A stretch of 64,000 nucleotides of DNA. It comes from Thereva unica (taxonomy: Eukaryota > Arthropoda > Insecta > Diptera > Therevidae). The stretch spans positions 35,490,039 through 35,554,038 of the forward strand of contig OX465282.1 in the NCBI GenBank assembly GCA_949987705.1, in the 5' to 3' direction. How positions within the stretch are numbered: the stretch's first letter is position 1; each line of letters opens with the position of its first letter. The translations under genes and the position numbers were made by a program. The notes beneath the pieces are model-generated. The model saw nothing but the letters and a program-made list of their open reading frames with translations, did not search any database and was not told the origin of the DNA. Below are positions 22,683-36,062 of this stretch, one piece after another.

Positions 22683-24994
22683 GGGTGAATCTGTCTTATA
22701 CCATGGTAGTTAGAAGCGATTTTTATTTAATTTTATTTTTTAAAATAATCTTTCCGCCGAGCAATTGCTTACCATGAGAACTAGGTAGGCCAATTTCTGT
22801 ATTTTGAAAAGTGCACTGAAACTTGTTTTTCATCAGAAAGAAATAAAAAAGAATTCTTTGAAACAACTTTGGTTAGTTATAACAGTTACGATCCCTGGCG
22901 TCAAGTCCTGACACTGACTTCTACCAAGGAAGCATGTAAAAATTTTAGGGATGGTAGTTTATAGTCCATAAAAAATTTAACACATTTTAACACGACTTTC
23001 CTAATGATTTTATCACTAACTTTTAATAGCTTTTACAATTTTCGTACAATTTTCATGATGGTGACAAACCTCCTCAAAGAACGTTTTTGTTTGATAATTG
23101 TTCGCCATTTTTTAAATTTTTGTTTATTTTTTTCGCAGTTCCCTGTGCTATAGGGCTTGTTATACTTGCTTCAATCCTACCCTGATTGTGGTGCATTGTG
23201 AAACCAGATCAAATTGTTTGGTCTGACTAAGAGAACGGTCGCAATTGAATGCAGAGTACTTTTGTTACGCGGTTGATACTTTTTTTTAATTAAAATGTAG
23301 TAGTTGGCACCTGTGACCGTTAAACTTTTTTAGTACTCCTCCGATATTGCATAGTCGGAGGCATTCCTTACATTATTGACTTCCGAAGCGATGTCTGTAT
23401 GGTTGTCTGGTCTGCACGTACCAAATCCTACTCCTATATTGTGAGTCCTGCTCCCAGATGAAGTGAAGATACTGCGGGGAGCCACCATGCTCGACAAACC
23501 CACAATTAAAGTATAGGCTCGGATTGCATTTTCGCTTCTTCGGCTTTCTTTAAATGCCGAGAATTTGGCATGAAAAACACTATTGTAATTAACGATTAAC
23601 GTCCATCCTTATTTATATGGGCACTTAACCTTTAGAATATTGACATTAAAAATATATAACAAACACAATTAATTCATTACAAGCAAATTAACGTTTTCTG
23701 AAATTGTTTTGCAGTAGCAACAAAAATAAAGAAGTGAGGAATGACTAATACAAGAAAAGCATTGGTTCTATATTAAAAAGAACTAAAAAAGCTTGTGAAA
23801 ATAACAATTATTAATGTAATTAAAAATCGATAACGCAAATATTTTCCTACAATGCCACCGGAATTTATCGGCTTTATCTATTACTTCATTTTTTACTAAC
23901 TTCCACTAAGTAAAATAATCGAAACAATGAACGTTAAGCATAAGAGAGGTACTTAGATAATTGACTTACTCGTTTATGCAAAATATGAATATAATTTTAA
24001 GCTCAATATTCAACATCAGAAAGTGCTATCTGATGATTTTCAGATATCGTTTTACTTAGCTAAGAAAAAAGCGAGTTCCTAGAAACAAATTTCCAATGCT
24101 GGTAGCTCAAAAGAAAATTTTATCTAACGCATTCTACTCACCCACTCTTCTACCTCATGCCAGGTATCATTTTTTATTTGATACCTCGAACTAAATTGAA
24201 ATGTTAACGATAAATATGAAAATTTTCTTTGGTCATTACTTGAACCAACCAACCTACATTTCTAATTCCTGTAATCCCTTGGGGGCATACGGTAGAGCTT
24301 AGAGTGATTTATTTAATAAGTGAACTTAATTTATTCTGTTTATTAGCGCAGCGCTTTACACACTGTGCTGTGGAGGGATACCCTACAGCCTACGCCAAAT
24401 TATTCTCATCCAACAAACCTAGCGACTGTTTCTTCTCATCGTGATACAGTTTCTGTAGGGCAATTCTCTTAATCGAATTCCATTTCTGACTTGTCGCTAT
24501 CGTTGCTTTTGCAAATATGTTGTGCTTTTCTGTGTGGAGTGATACGTCCTGGGCACGTATTAGTGTTTGCTTTGTCGTTTGTCAGTTTTTATATTATAGA
24601 TTATTATTTTTGGTAGCATGGACGTTATTTGAACTGCATTAAAAGTTTCATCTAAAATTGGTTAGATAACCATCCGGTCGCTGATCCAGAATTACTTCAA
24701 TATTGAAGTCTGTCTTGGCGTGTTACTCAGGAATATTTTCAAATTGGAATACGGAATTGGATATATGCTTTTTCAAAACTCAAATTTTTAATAAACTCAT
24801 GAAATATGCCATATGACTAGATTATATAAATCGTTCTACCTGCAACATACTCAAATAGTATGAGGTTTTGCATGTGGACCATGAGGTTTTGCATATTGTC
24901 GAGGGGAGGGGTGACCAACATAATTGATCTCAAAAAGTTTTGCTATAAAATTCAATTTCGGATGCTTTACCAATCACGGGCGGTGACCGTTGCT
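22683..24994. other. Intronic non-coding stretch
   Basis: No gene or bounded transposon found. A short hairpin (CCTCCGA...TCGGAGG) lies near 23338-23366. Confidence 0.45.
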
Positions 24995-26432
24995 TTTCAG
25001 CATGTACGTAACTGACGTCAGCAGTACCGTGACACATTGTAAACTGCACATGTATGATGATGTCTAAATTTATTGAATTAGTTCCATTGGATTGGTAGAA
25101 AACTATGTACACAACCTTAATGCCGATCTGGAGTGTACCTATCAATGGTATTTATCCAACCACTTACTGCTATGCCTCTAAATTCTTCCTGTTGCAATTA
25201 GACACTTCTTTCCTCAAAATATCATTTTCATGAAAATCTAGGTGTCCATCTGAACTCACAATTAACTCGCTGTGATAAGGTTTCTCAGACCCTTTCTTAA
25301 ATATATGATAATTTGCGACGCTTCCGTTCAAAGTTAATTAAAACTCAAGTTTTACCGTATTTAACTTATGCTAGCTTGATCTTTCTCTTTCTTGATGCGT
25401 CATGTCAAGATAAACTCAATAAAGCCTTCAATGATTGCACACGCTATGATCTTCGCCGATCTAACGAAATCAGCCGATATTGTTCTACCTTTTTGAGGTA
25501 CACTCTGTTGTGTACTTGTCTTTCAAGTCAGTGGCATTTGCTTACAAACTCCTGCACTCCGACCTTCCATCATATCTACATGAGTATCTTCAACTCTGTG
25601 GTACGACTAGAAGAATATTACTTCTTCTTTTTCTTCCAATGGCGAAGAGCCTTGGCCTCCTTTAAGTTTTTCCTCCAGTCTTCTCGGTTTCTGGAAGACG
25701 TTTCCCAGTTCTATGTGCGGAGTAATGTCTCCGTAACTGCTACAACCGCATCCTTCCATCTTTCTTTATGTCTTTGTTGGTCCACCTTGTTTCGTGCAAT
25801 CCTACGATTTTTACCTTGTAACTTTCTAATTCCAAGAGTAGCGATCTTAGAGCTCCTCCTCTGTTTATTGTCCTTACGTTCCATGTAGCCAAATCAAAAT
25901 CCATATTTCGTCATCCCTTCTTAGCCGCGTGATCAATCCGGTTCGAGGCCTTCTTAGAGAATCCGTAACAGTGGATTTTTCTAGGACCGGCCGTTAACGG
26001 GGTCGAAGCAGTACGTTCAGTTTTTACTCGCCGAACACTCGCGTTCGCCCTTCCGAGATTACGACGAGGACGTGGTGTATCGGACTAAGCTGACAGAACG
26101 GTGGTTTTAAGTGCAGTAGATGTTACACAGGTTTTGCAACCCCAGAGCCCTGGGAGCTCTGAGATCCTGAGCTTTGATGTCAGCCTTCAACCCCCTAAAT
26201 ACTATTTATTCTACTTCAATTCTACTATTTAGGTGCGCAGACAAAATTTAGTTTTCATTCTATTCAGCAATAGTTTATCTGCCGATATACAGAATGCTGA
26301 GCGATTGAGTGGGTTCAGGAAACATATCTTTAGTTACTTGACTGCTCCCTAATATTCCTTCATCACGTGTTTAACGTTATAAGATTACTAATCTTGATGT
26401 ACTAGGATTATAATAAATAAATAATAAAATAC
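24995..26432 (+). pseudogene. LINE 3' half, split by an RTE-like fragment
   Basis: Shifted plus frames give YQW..SNHLLL (about 25115-25170), then NLGVHLNSQLTRCDKV (25235-25285), then SKLIKTQVLPYLTYAS and DKLNKAFNDCTRY (25325-25450), then LSFKSVAFAYKLLHSDLPSY and LQLCGTTRRI up to 25617. The next block, resuming after the insert at about 26227, covers the last protein part, and the copy ends in a TAAA-type tail near 26412-26432. The order is that of the post-RT region of Jockey/CR1-like LINEs. It is possibly the same family as the copy at 2632, given the tail. Confidence 0.8.
25618..26226 (-). pseudogene. RTE-like LINE fragment with endonuclease start
   Basis: On the minus strand, from about 25895 down, the frame reads DLATWNVRTINRGGALRSLL then KVKIVGLHETRWTNK. 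TWNVRT and the HETRW glutamate block are the first two motifs of the AP-type endonuclease of RTE-like LINEs. GC-rich sequence 25900-26150 would be its 5' UTR. After about 70 codons it runs into a GGCGAAGAGCC/AGAAGAAG type end at 25618-25660. The middle of the element is therefore missing, leaving a 5' end joined to a 3' end. Confidence 0.75.
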
Positions 26433-28568
26433 TTCGGATACTAGGGTTATCCTGAACGCTACATTCCTAATTTGATCAACCCACCTTTATCCATTGATTA
26501 TCATAACTGGCGATGTAGCAGCAATAAATTGATCGTTTGGTATTAGTTTAATGCTTATTTAAAGAGAAAGAAATGAGGATTAAAAAGCGCCTGTTGAATG
26601 CTACAGTGATTATTGTAGGCTAGTCGATGAGGAAGATCAACAAGATCGGTTCATTACTTTTCGAGTAATTAACGATCTATTCTTTTTCAAATGTTTAATT
26701 AATAATTTTAGAGTACTCACAATAGAGTGCTGAAAATTGAAAATAGAGGACACCGGATTGATCCGCTCGACTCATTCCCTAGAGTTTTGAATATAATAAG
26801 CTGATAAAATTAAAAACAGGTTTTTTCAGTTTCTTGGAAAGAAAGATGTATATTTCTTATAAAATCGGGAGCATATAGACAGTAAATGCAGAAATAAATC
26901 ATAATAATCTGGTTCCAACTTTGGGTATTGGCCTTGCAAAGAAAGATTAAACATTCTTAGCGAAACAAAATATATTTAAAAAAAAAACAATATTTTACTG
27001 CACGGATTAATGCAGCAGAACTGAAATCAATGAATGAATCACCAAATAATGCCATCAAGCATGTGTGATTCTGTTTAAATTGAAACTAATTGGAGATTAT
27101 TAACCCTAAACTAAAATTATCATTTGAACATTAACAAAAAGCTAAAGAAAGCTTAACGATCACGATGTAAGATATCCAATTATCCGGGCGTTACATTTAT
27201 TCTCATTACTCAAACTAATGCTTCAGCGGTCCATTATTAAGAACACCAACAACCAACGAAGTGTTGATTTTAAACTTAATCCGAAAGCGTTCTTTTTTGT
27301 TGCGATTTGAGTACCTATTATGTTTGATAAATCTTCTGAAAGTAGATAGTTGCAACCGAACGCGACCGAACTCAAAAACAATCAACGTCGATAATCAACT
27401 GCCTTCCATTAATCATTATCGACACTGAAATGTTTGGCTACATAATTATAGAAGCAAAGTTCATCATAAGAATAAGAGTTTTAGATATTAAATGATTTAT
27501 TTGTTTTTGCTGCTTCTGGTACGATCGGCAATTGCCTTATCGTCATGCCACAAGACATTGTTCAACTCATTTGCTTTTATGAGGAACTTATTTTACCGTC
27601 GTTGAGACCGGCTTAGATTTGACCTATGAAAATATATTTTTCCATTTATCTCCAGCATCGTTATGGATGATTATCATCTGACATATTGTGTTAACAAAAC
27701 GTAATGTGTACAGCGGTGTTGTGGTATATTTCCTTAATTACTTTCTAGGTAGTTAACACATACTTGGAGTTTGTATTTAAAATATTAGATTAAAACGTCA
27801 GCCGCAGGTAAAAATATTGCTGTGCCTGCATGATGACGGTCTCATCTGTTTAATGACGCATTGCGGTTAGATGTGGCTATAGGCATAATATTTTTCTTTT
27901 GTTTGATTAATAGTTCCAGACTACTTAAGAATTGTCAATAAAATGTATTTTTAGGGATACAAGGGGGTAATTACTTTTGGCTGCTTCATATCAACTTTCT
28001 GATAGTTCTACAACTTTGCAAGTTAGCTAGTTCTTATTTTTACTTCAAAAAGAAGGGTATTTAATAAAATGATTATCACTGAAGAACTAAGGCATTTTTA
28101 AAAAACAAAAGAAATGCTAGTCTTCAATATTATAATATAGCCGACATGGTGAACCTAGTGATGATAATGCCCAACTACAATTCCGGGGTTTGTCGTGGTC
28201 CTTCGCTTTTTAATTTTTCCTACCTAGATAACATTAACATTCCTACTTTTTCTCTTCGCTGTTTTTTTTTCTTCCCATCGCCTGTAAGCACAATAAGCGA
28301 GAAAGCCATTTCCTGTTCGATCACTGATCAGTATTCTATTATGGTAGAATTGGATGGGAAACTGGTTAAAAAACCGTGTGTTGGCGTTCTCAGTTCTTTA
28401 CCTTTCTCTCTAATATCTTTCCGACTAGAGATTGCTGTTCGACATTGCACTCAATGCATTACTCGTCGACCTCGTCAGTACAAAAGGGAGTTAACCCTGA
28501 GCGTTAGTCTTTCACATTAAAAAAAAACATATAAGTAGGCTCGACCGCTGAAGTCAGAAAACCCATTC
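26433..28568. other. Intronic AT-rich stretch
   Basis: Nothing recognised on either strand. The open frame at 28146-28520 has no recognisable domain. Confidence 0.5.
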
Positions 28569-28722
28569 AGAATCAGCAGCAGCAGTGACAGCAAACTGTT
28601 CCTATTGGCAAGTCACATGACATGGCTTTTTCATCTCGAATACTAATTTTGCTGCTTTGGTTAGATGGCAGCATTTTATGACATTTCAACTGTCAAATAA
28701 ACGGTCTGCTGCTGCTGATTCT
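28569..28722. mobile_element. 154-bp MITE-like hairpin
   Basis: The ends AGAATCAGCAGCAGCAG and its reverse complement (CTGCTGCTGCTGATTCT) face each other, and a second inverted block (TGACAG/CTGTCA) lies inside. No target duplication is evident. Confidence 0.65.
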
Positions 28723-29229
28723 AGTGCTAGTTAAAACTACAATATAACAACCGCAAAGAAATTCACAACTTATTATAGATTAAAAATAAAAACAAACTAA
28801 ATTCCATTGCCAGGATAGTAAGAAATATTTCGAAACGGAAATATAAGATAATTCTGTTGAGTGTATTCATGTACAAGACAGGAGGTCAGACAAACGACTT
28901 CCTTTGTATGATAGCAAGCTGTAGTCGAGCTGTAGCTCCAAGCAAAACTTTTAGGCACTTTTAAGGTACATAATATTTTTAAACACTAGCCTACGTGGAT
29001 GTATTTTAGTTTGATTAAACGGTAGTTTGTTGGCAAATCCGCTTTGGAATTTATGTTGGTCTAAAACAGGTTTTGTAGGAATCTCCGAGACTAATTTTGT
29101 ATTAGCCTGGGATGCAGCGTTGCAAATGACCTGATCATTTCATGTCATTTAATCCTTTTTGGAAATTATTCCTTTCGAGTAGTAAGTTGATGATCTAAGC
29201 GTCAGCAGATCGTGACAATATTTACATTT

Positions 29230-29720
29230 GTTCTAAATATCCATCCAATTGCCCTACATCCCAAATTGATCTCTGGCCACATCTAGGGGCTTTCTCCAAG
29301 TTTGAGGTCCCTAGCATGTCTTCAGTTCCGGATGTTGAACATTGCTCTTGCGTCACAGACTCTATCCATCTCCTCATGGGTCTGCATTCTGCTTACTGGT
29401 CTATTTCGTGAAATATCTGCTACCATAAGCCGGTTTGGGATAGCGTTGTCCTCCATCCTAGTTACGTATTTTAGTTTGTCAAATTCTATAAGAGTTAAAA
29501 TTTCTGGGTCGGCACAAATTTCATACAACTCGCTCTTACACCTATTATGTACATGAAAACTTTTATCTCAAACCTGTTGACTCGTTCATGTCCGCTATCA
29601 TAGCACGGTACTGTTCGTATTAATGTTTTGTAGAGTGAGAGTTTCATTTTTCAGGGCATAAATCTTGAGTGCACTACTTGTTACACACGTCGATGTTGTA
29701 TTCCCAGCATTTTCGGAGGA
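29230..29720 (-). pseudogene. LINE 3' coding end, minus strand
   Basis: The minus-strand frame around 29528-29322 reads MYEICADPEILTLIEFDKLK, then a YVTRMEDNAIPNRLM block. This corresponds to the IKxxRLRYLGHVxRM block at the C-terminus of insect RTE/R2-like polyproteins. More 5' sequence with stops extends to about 29720. It is a short inactive fragment. Confidence 0.7.
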
Positions 29721-32460
29721 TTTGCCTTATTAAAAAAAGTTGATCCTTAGTGACTTAGTGAATACTTGCTTCCGCTAGTTCGTTTATCTAAAGTCTGTCG
29801 ATCTATTAGATTACCGGAATATCGTAAATTAAGATTAAATTAAGAAATATACCATATTACTAACAGTGGTGCTTACTAATAATATGTATGTTATATCTCA
29901 AACTATTAACACCTGCAAAATTTAATATCAGCTATGCAAAGCACTTCCATGATGGATTAATTCAACCAAAAAACCAACAAAGTAAGTGGTAAAGATAGGG
30001 CTGCAAAGTCTAAATATAAAGACTCGTTGTGCCATGGAACGAAGTCATCTCGCTCAGTTGCGAAATTATGACACAAATTCTATAAAAATGAATCACAAAT
30101 CTTTGCACAACATGAAAACAGAAAGTTCCAATTTTTGAATATCCCCCCTTCAGCCCTGTTAATCAAGTGTGAAATTTCTAGCGGATCGGTTCACTGGTTT
30201 AGGATAAATTTCGAAATCTAGTTTGCGTTTTTGGTGTGCTTAGCACCGCTGAAGTATTTTATATCGGCATTATTTAATATGCTCTGTGTAATTGGTTCTA
30301 AAGATATTTTCGACTATTTAAAAGTCCGAAATTTTTGTTGAAATTTTTGTAACGAGACCTCTCAAAAGGTTAAAAATAAAACAGGCCAAAATATGAATTG
30401 TCGTGATACTCGCATTTGGAACAACTAAGAAAATGCCCGACGATGAGCAACCATTTCTTATTAAATCCATTTATGAAGAATAACAAATTAACCAAAATCC
30501 TTTCATCCTTGTGTGATTGCTCATCCCCTTTAAACCGAGTTTTTTTAAGCTGGAGCAGCTGACGGTAAATTATAATAAATTACAGGTTCTCACAACCACT
30601 GACTAATTCCCTGTTATGAACTGGTTGGATCATATTTAATGCCAGATAGACGTAAATTCGGGCCCATTTTTAATTACAAACACCGCCATAAACCCCGCAC
30701 CTGGGTTAAGATTACATTTGTGTTTTTTTTAATTGTATATATTCTGCTAAGGCATTTTTTTTAACTATAAGAGGAATTCAAGGATCGCGAAATTTTAGAT
30801 TTGATCCGGAGCACCTTTATCTTGAACTTTTTTTAGGCTTTCTTCTCTCAATACAAATTAAATGGCACCTCGCAATACCTCCACCAAGGGATTTTCTAAA
30901 ATTAGAATGAAGGTCATTATCGTCTTTGCAACTTGGGGTGACTTCTCGAAAGACAGGTAGTTGAAGGAAGAAATTAATGTTATCGTTGCTTTTTTCCTGC
31001 CTGCCTTACGTTATGTCATTAAATTTGCATCTACTCAGAACGTGAATACTCAAAGGAGCTCCAAAAGGCATATTATACCTCTCTTGTAATTGCTCTAATG
31101 TGATATTGTCTTGTTATTAACATTTTAATGGAAGAGCTGTTTAGGTCTTGCAGAACGTAAAACTTGTTTCCAAGAATTTACTAGTTCATTTCACGTAATA
31201 GTGTTTTGTTTGTATTTTATTATTCCTCGTTGTAAGACTGAAATAGATATTAAGTAGCTTCTTCTCACTTCGCACTATCATTAAAAATGTTTCTTTTCCA
31301 CTGCAGCCTAGCGACTAATTAAATTCGTTCCAGCGTTCTAATGTTTTTCGTAATATACTTAAACATGTGACGTGTCAAGAGTAATAATTCTCCTAGATGT
31401 GAACAAAAATTGTCTATCAAATTAATTTGTTTTGTGCTTGTTTTGTTTTCATTAAATTTTTAATATAAGATGACATTTTGATGTAAAAAGGTGGAAGCAG
31501 CTTTTATTAACGAGATTTGCTAATTCGATTTTTCGTAGAATGTAGGATTCCTTTTGTCTTGTGTGTCAATCTACGAATAAATACTCGCTGTTTATATGTA
31601 TATGTATGCGTCTTATTTTTAAAACAATATATTATAAAATTCTGCTTTTACTGATCTACAGAACTAATGACTACCTTTTGCTAAATCAACTTCAATCTTC
31701 TTCCTTATTCTTAAATGGCGCTACAGTTTTAAATTGCGTTTAAAGTTGCCTTTACGGTTTACTAGTCCTTTCCAGGTTGTATCGCGTTTCTTCTAAAATG
31801 TCACCGCATCGATGTCATCAGAGCAGATCCGTAGCATTAAACTTGCCGGACCAATATTTCATATATTTTAACTTTGCGAGGTCTTGGAATTGTTTCGAGT
31901 AAAACTAATGTAGTTGGTTAATTTGTTTTAAAACCATATATGAGCCCGACTAGCACAACATAGCGAAAAAATGCGCTTGTCACACAAGTATGCTAGCTTC
32001 CGGTACAGGCACACCAATTTAAAAATGCGGCCACCTTAGAAGCATGCACGCTTCTGCTACAGTCGTCACAATTTAAAAATACGCCAGCTAGAGGTAGCAT
32101 AAATGAATGTATTTGTATACGACCATTCTAAACGCGAATATCAAGCGGTCCCCTAACTTATTACTAACCACTAATGTTGCTTGACTTGCGCAATCGAGCA
32201 ATAACCGCTCTATTGAGTTTGCTAATGCCACCCTTCATGATCACAAAGGTAATTGCCGATATTCTTCCCTCTATACAATTTTATAAAGCTCCAATTTTGC
32301 TTTTGACAGTGTAAGCGTGTCGTGCTTGGTTTGGACTACTCCGTGCACCTTTCATTGCAAGTCGCCTTTAGCTCATAGGTGGCGCGGATGATTTTACCTT
32401 CTTGACTTTTTTGACTCATATTTTAATTTTTACTTAAATTTTATTGTCTTTTTTATTATA
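29721..32460. other. Intronic non-coding stretch
   Basis: No supported gene or element, apart from a two-unit direct repeat of about 55 bp at 31985-32095 (GCTAGCTTCCGGTACAG against GCACGCTTCTGCTACAG). Confidence 0.45.
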
Positions 32461-32469
32461 CATACATCT

Positions 32470-33290
32470 CTATTCTTGTCGAAAAAACGCGCTGAAATTG
32501 TAACGCTTTACATTGAAAATATTCGTGCAATGGTGAAAACTGTGGGTGGTTATCGTAAAAAAATATGGGAGAAATTTTGCACCTTCAGAAAACACAATTT
32601 GGTGAAGAATCTCTTTAAGTACGCGTCTGTAGACACTCGCCATTGTCCCATTCGCCCGCGCCCGCTATTCTCCAATGAAGTTATTTAAACGGTAAGAGAG
32701 GGTGTTGCCGATAATCCAAATGTGTCGTATTGCCGACGATCTCAGGTGTGGAACGACTTGAAAGAGGATTATGAAAAAGATTATTGCCAACGGACAAGAT
32801 ACGCCGCTTTCAATATGAAAATGCAGTCGCAAGAATGATCGATGCCGAGATAGATATTTGGGGCAAAATTTTGATGCAACACCATTGCACGACGATAAAG
32901 TTACTGTTGGGCTCAAAAACCATCATCGGACCATTTTTTTTAAAGTTGGAGAAACCGTCGACGGTGCTCGCTATCGTTGGATGTTGGTGTACTTTGTGTG
33001 TCCGAAAACGCATGTAAATGTTCTGACGAACCTATTTTCAACAAGACTACACACCTTGCCGCACCACAGCCACTACGATGAAGCTCTTCCAAAACTAAAG
33101 TTTATGCCAGCAATCCGAAGACCATTAATGAACTCAAAGCTAACATAAGAGGCGAAGTAGCTGCTATAACGCCTGAAATGCTGGCCAATGTTATGCAGGA
33201 TGCCTGAAAAAAAGCTGCTTATTGCGTATCGAATGGCGGTGGTCATTTAATCGACATTTGTATTCAAAAACTGATTTGAAATAAATGCTG
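32470..33290 (+). pseudogene. Degenerate mariner/IS630-type transposase
   Basis: Plus-strand frames give an N-terminal helical part with KTVREGVADNPNVSYCRRSQ (32690-32750), then DDKVTVGLKNHH, then IIGPFFLKLE in one frame and VGETVDGARYRWMLVYFV in another (32890-33000). It finishes with KTINELKANIRGEVAAITPE (about 33120-33180) and SNGGGHLID. This is the block order of mariner-family DDE transposases (VTVWxxI..GPFFFE..TVxxxRYxxML; ..L..NIR.EIAxI.PE.L). Stops and several frameshifts make it a fossil, and the DDE residues cannot all be placed. I did not find TIRs. Confidence 0.82.
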
Positions 33291-34923
33291 GGGAATATCC
33301 TAAATAAATCTTACTCATTTGCCAAAATCGGCTAAAAAATGTCAAGGGTTATTCAATGTTGAAATACCGAAAGTCTAGATGGCTCACCTCATCTAGTATG
33401 CAAATTTTCATATTTTATTTGGCGGCACAAAGGGTTTATTTTTGTAGTAAGGGGGCCGTAGTATCAGTTTGCAAACCACTGCTGCTGCGGTCCTTTATCT
33501 TATTTTATATTTGGAAGCTATGTTTCTGATATTATTGAGAAAAAAAATCTGTAAAATAAAAACGAAATTCAAGGGTAAAACACAAAACAGTTTAATAGAT
33601 TTGGGCGAAGACAACATCTGAGGCATGGTATTAGCAAAAGCTGATAAAAACTTAATCAGTTTCGAAATTTACATCATGAAATTGCTGACTCAGTTGTTCA
33701 CATTTACTTTTTAGTTATCATATAATTAACATCTTTTTAGCAAATTACATAATGCATTTCTTTGATTACAAACTAAAGTGTCGATGGTAGCAACTTGGAT
33801 GAACGTAAAATGCTCTGCAAATACCTTTCGAATATTGAAATGGACAACCAATGAATACAATCTGATCCCCTGAACTTAATTCCCTTAACTGCTTTGTCAT
33901 TGAATGCTATTTTCATATAAAAAATAGGTTACATTTTCCTTCTAAGTAAATCAAATAATCTGACTTGTGTTCGTGGAGTAATTAAATCGATTAAATTATG
34001 TCGCCCTTGAATGTCGTGTACGTTAGGTATACAAGTTTTTCTGCAATTTGAAAGAAAGGAAAAGCTACTATGTCAATTTTGTTCTCCCTTCATTATTTGC
34101 CACTTTGTTACAATTTAATTAAGGTGCTTTACTCTGCTTTGACGAGCATTGTCGCCTTTTTCGTGATTTGCCTTACGTAAGCAGATACACAATTTCAAAC
34201 ACAAATTAGTCTGTCAAAGGGTTAAAAAAAATAAAATTGTTGCGCGAATTAAGACAATTTTCAACCTTATGACAAAATGGATTCGAACAAAAAGAATGAG
34301 TCTTTTGAATTAGAAATTAATAAGATCGTACATCAAGTTCTGTTAAATTGGAACTGGAATTCAAACCACCTAAATATTTAAGTCGAGTTTCAACTTTAGT
34401 ATAAACAAAATGGTAGCTAGGAAGTAAGTAAGGAATAAAATTATTTATATTCAGCGTTAAAGAAGATTTAAATTTGTCTTTGATTATCTGCACAAACTAC
34501 TAAGCAATATTGTAGCCAAACATTAAAAGACTGTAAACTTTGAAATAATATCACCGATAATTTAATTTAACTTAATAAAATAATTTCCAGGTGTTTCTAC
34601 ATATGTAAAAGTCAAAATATTCTCATCAACAACAATTTTTTAATGAAGTTCGACTTTCCCATAGTAAAGGTTGAAGCAGTATTTCGGTTATTACAGAAGC
34701 AATATTATGCACAATAAATAAAAGTCATTTTCTAAAAACAAAAAACACTAAATTTCCTCTGTCGAATACAATGCTTTTATTACATTATTCAGAAACTGTG
34801 AAGATAAAAATATATAAAATTTATAACGAAAAAAAACGTGCATTGATTGAAATATAAAGGGACCATAAAAATATAAATTTATGGAGCAATAATATTGCCT
34901 GGTATAAGGTCTATAAAATTTAT
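33291..34923. other. Intronic AT-rich stretch
   Basis: No gene or element recognised. Confidence 0.5.
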
Positions 34924-35130
34924 CAGCATCCCAGTTTATAGGAGAGTTATTGTAATGGGTCCGAAAATCTAAATCGTAGTTTTTAAGATTTTTAAATTTG
35001 AAGTTCCCACTACCATTGCAACATAATTTGGAGAAGAAATGTTTGTTTTATATACATACATATATGTGTATGTACGTATGTGGTAATTTTCTCCCTCTAT
35101 GATACCGCGCCAAGCAATTGATACTTAAAA
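34924..35130 (+). mobile_element. Diverged Helentron 5' end
   Basis: AGTTATTGTAATGGGTCCGA, then a tract like GAAAATCTAAATCG, a TATGTGTATGTACGTATGTGG tract and GATACCGCG follow the order seen at the 5' ends of copies H2 and H5. The element is diverged and lacks the rest. Confidence 0.65.
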
Positions 35131-35194
35131 AATTGGGAGATTTTTTTTGAAAAATATACTGGGTGTTTTTGGCTAAGATGGTTATCCCTTAGGG

Positions 35195-35460
35195 CAGTGT
35201 TTCGCGACTGGTGGTATGTATATAAGGGGTACCCTAGATACATGCTAAAATATAATTGTTACAAAAGTTCTTGAATAATAATTTAAAATTTGCAGCCAGC
35301 AAACACAACGCTCAGTACTACTGCATTTTGGGCTGTAGCATTTAGGAACACTGAGTCTCAAAGAGGGAGAGCAGCGCTGGGTTATCGACAAACTTGGGGT
35401 ACGGATAGTTAATGATACACAAAAAGGGGTACGTGGGTTCAAAAAGGTTGAGAATCCCTG
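35195..35460. mobile_element. 266-bp hAT MITE
   Basis: The left end is CAGTGTTTCGCGACTGGTGG. The right end read inward is CAGGGATTCTCAACCTTTTT, the widespread hAT terminal motif CAGNGGTTCTCAACC. The flanks CCTTAGGG (35187-35194) and CTTTAGGG (35461-35468) form an 8-bp duplication with one mismatch. Confidence 0.88.
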
Positions 35461-35537
35461 CTTTAGGGGCTGATTCCCGGATATATTTGGAGAAAAACAT
35501 TGTTCTAGAAAGGGGGGCTATCGTCCCTATCTACTAA

Positions 35538-36040
35538 CAAGGGAAGTCTCTTTGGTGTCAAACGCGCAGAGCTGGGTTACATTTTTTTTCTGGTTCTTCT
35601 TATCAAAACAAAGCTAAAAATGTATATCACAACCCCTATCTTTTTGATATTTTTTTTTATACCGATTTTTTAATTGTTTACTAATATCTTGGCTAATATC
35701 TCTTAAACGGAAAGTCCTACCATAAAATATTATTTACAAAGTTTGTAGATCATGCGATTATCTACAAAAAATGATACCATACATTTTCCCGTACGAATTG
35801 CCGTTCAAGAGATATCGCCGTTTTAAAGATTTAAAATATTCATATCCCCCTAATTCGCAACTTGTATAGGTCATCAGACGTTCAATAAATCCTCTGTTGG
35901 AACAATTAAAAAATCGGTATAAACAAAATATCAAAAAGATAGGGGTTGTGATATACATTTTTAGCTTTGTTTTGATAAGAAGAACCAGAAAAAAAATGTA
36001 ACCCAGCTCTGCGCGTTTGACACCAAAAAGACTTCCCTTG
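35538..36040. mobile_element. 503-bp element with ~139-bp inverted repeats
   Basis: Arms 35538-35676 and 35903-36040 are inverted copies with only about two or three differences, both starting CAAGGGAAGTCT. Weaker similarity (CTATCT/ATCTATC) continues just outside. The middle 226 bp is non-coding. The long arms resemble foldback-type elements; superfamily unknown. Confidence 0.85.
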
Positions 36041-36062
36041 TAAGATAGATGATGTTTACTAA

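Noticed and set aside
23338..23366. Short CCTCCGA...TCGGAGG hairpin as a possible terminator or RNA
   Set aside because: Too short, no conserved context in an intron of a eukaryotic gene.
28146..28520. Open frame of 124 codons, plus strand
   Set aside because: No domain, no codon pattern or splice context, inside an intron; likely chance.
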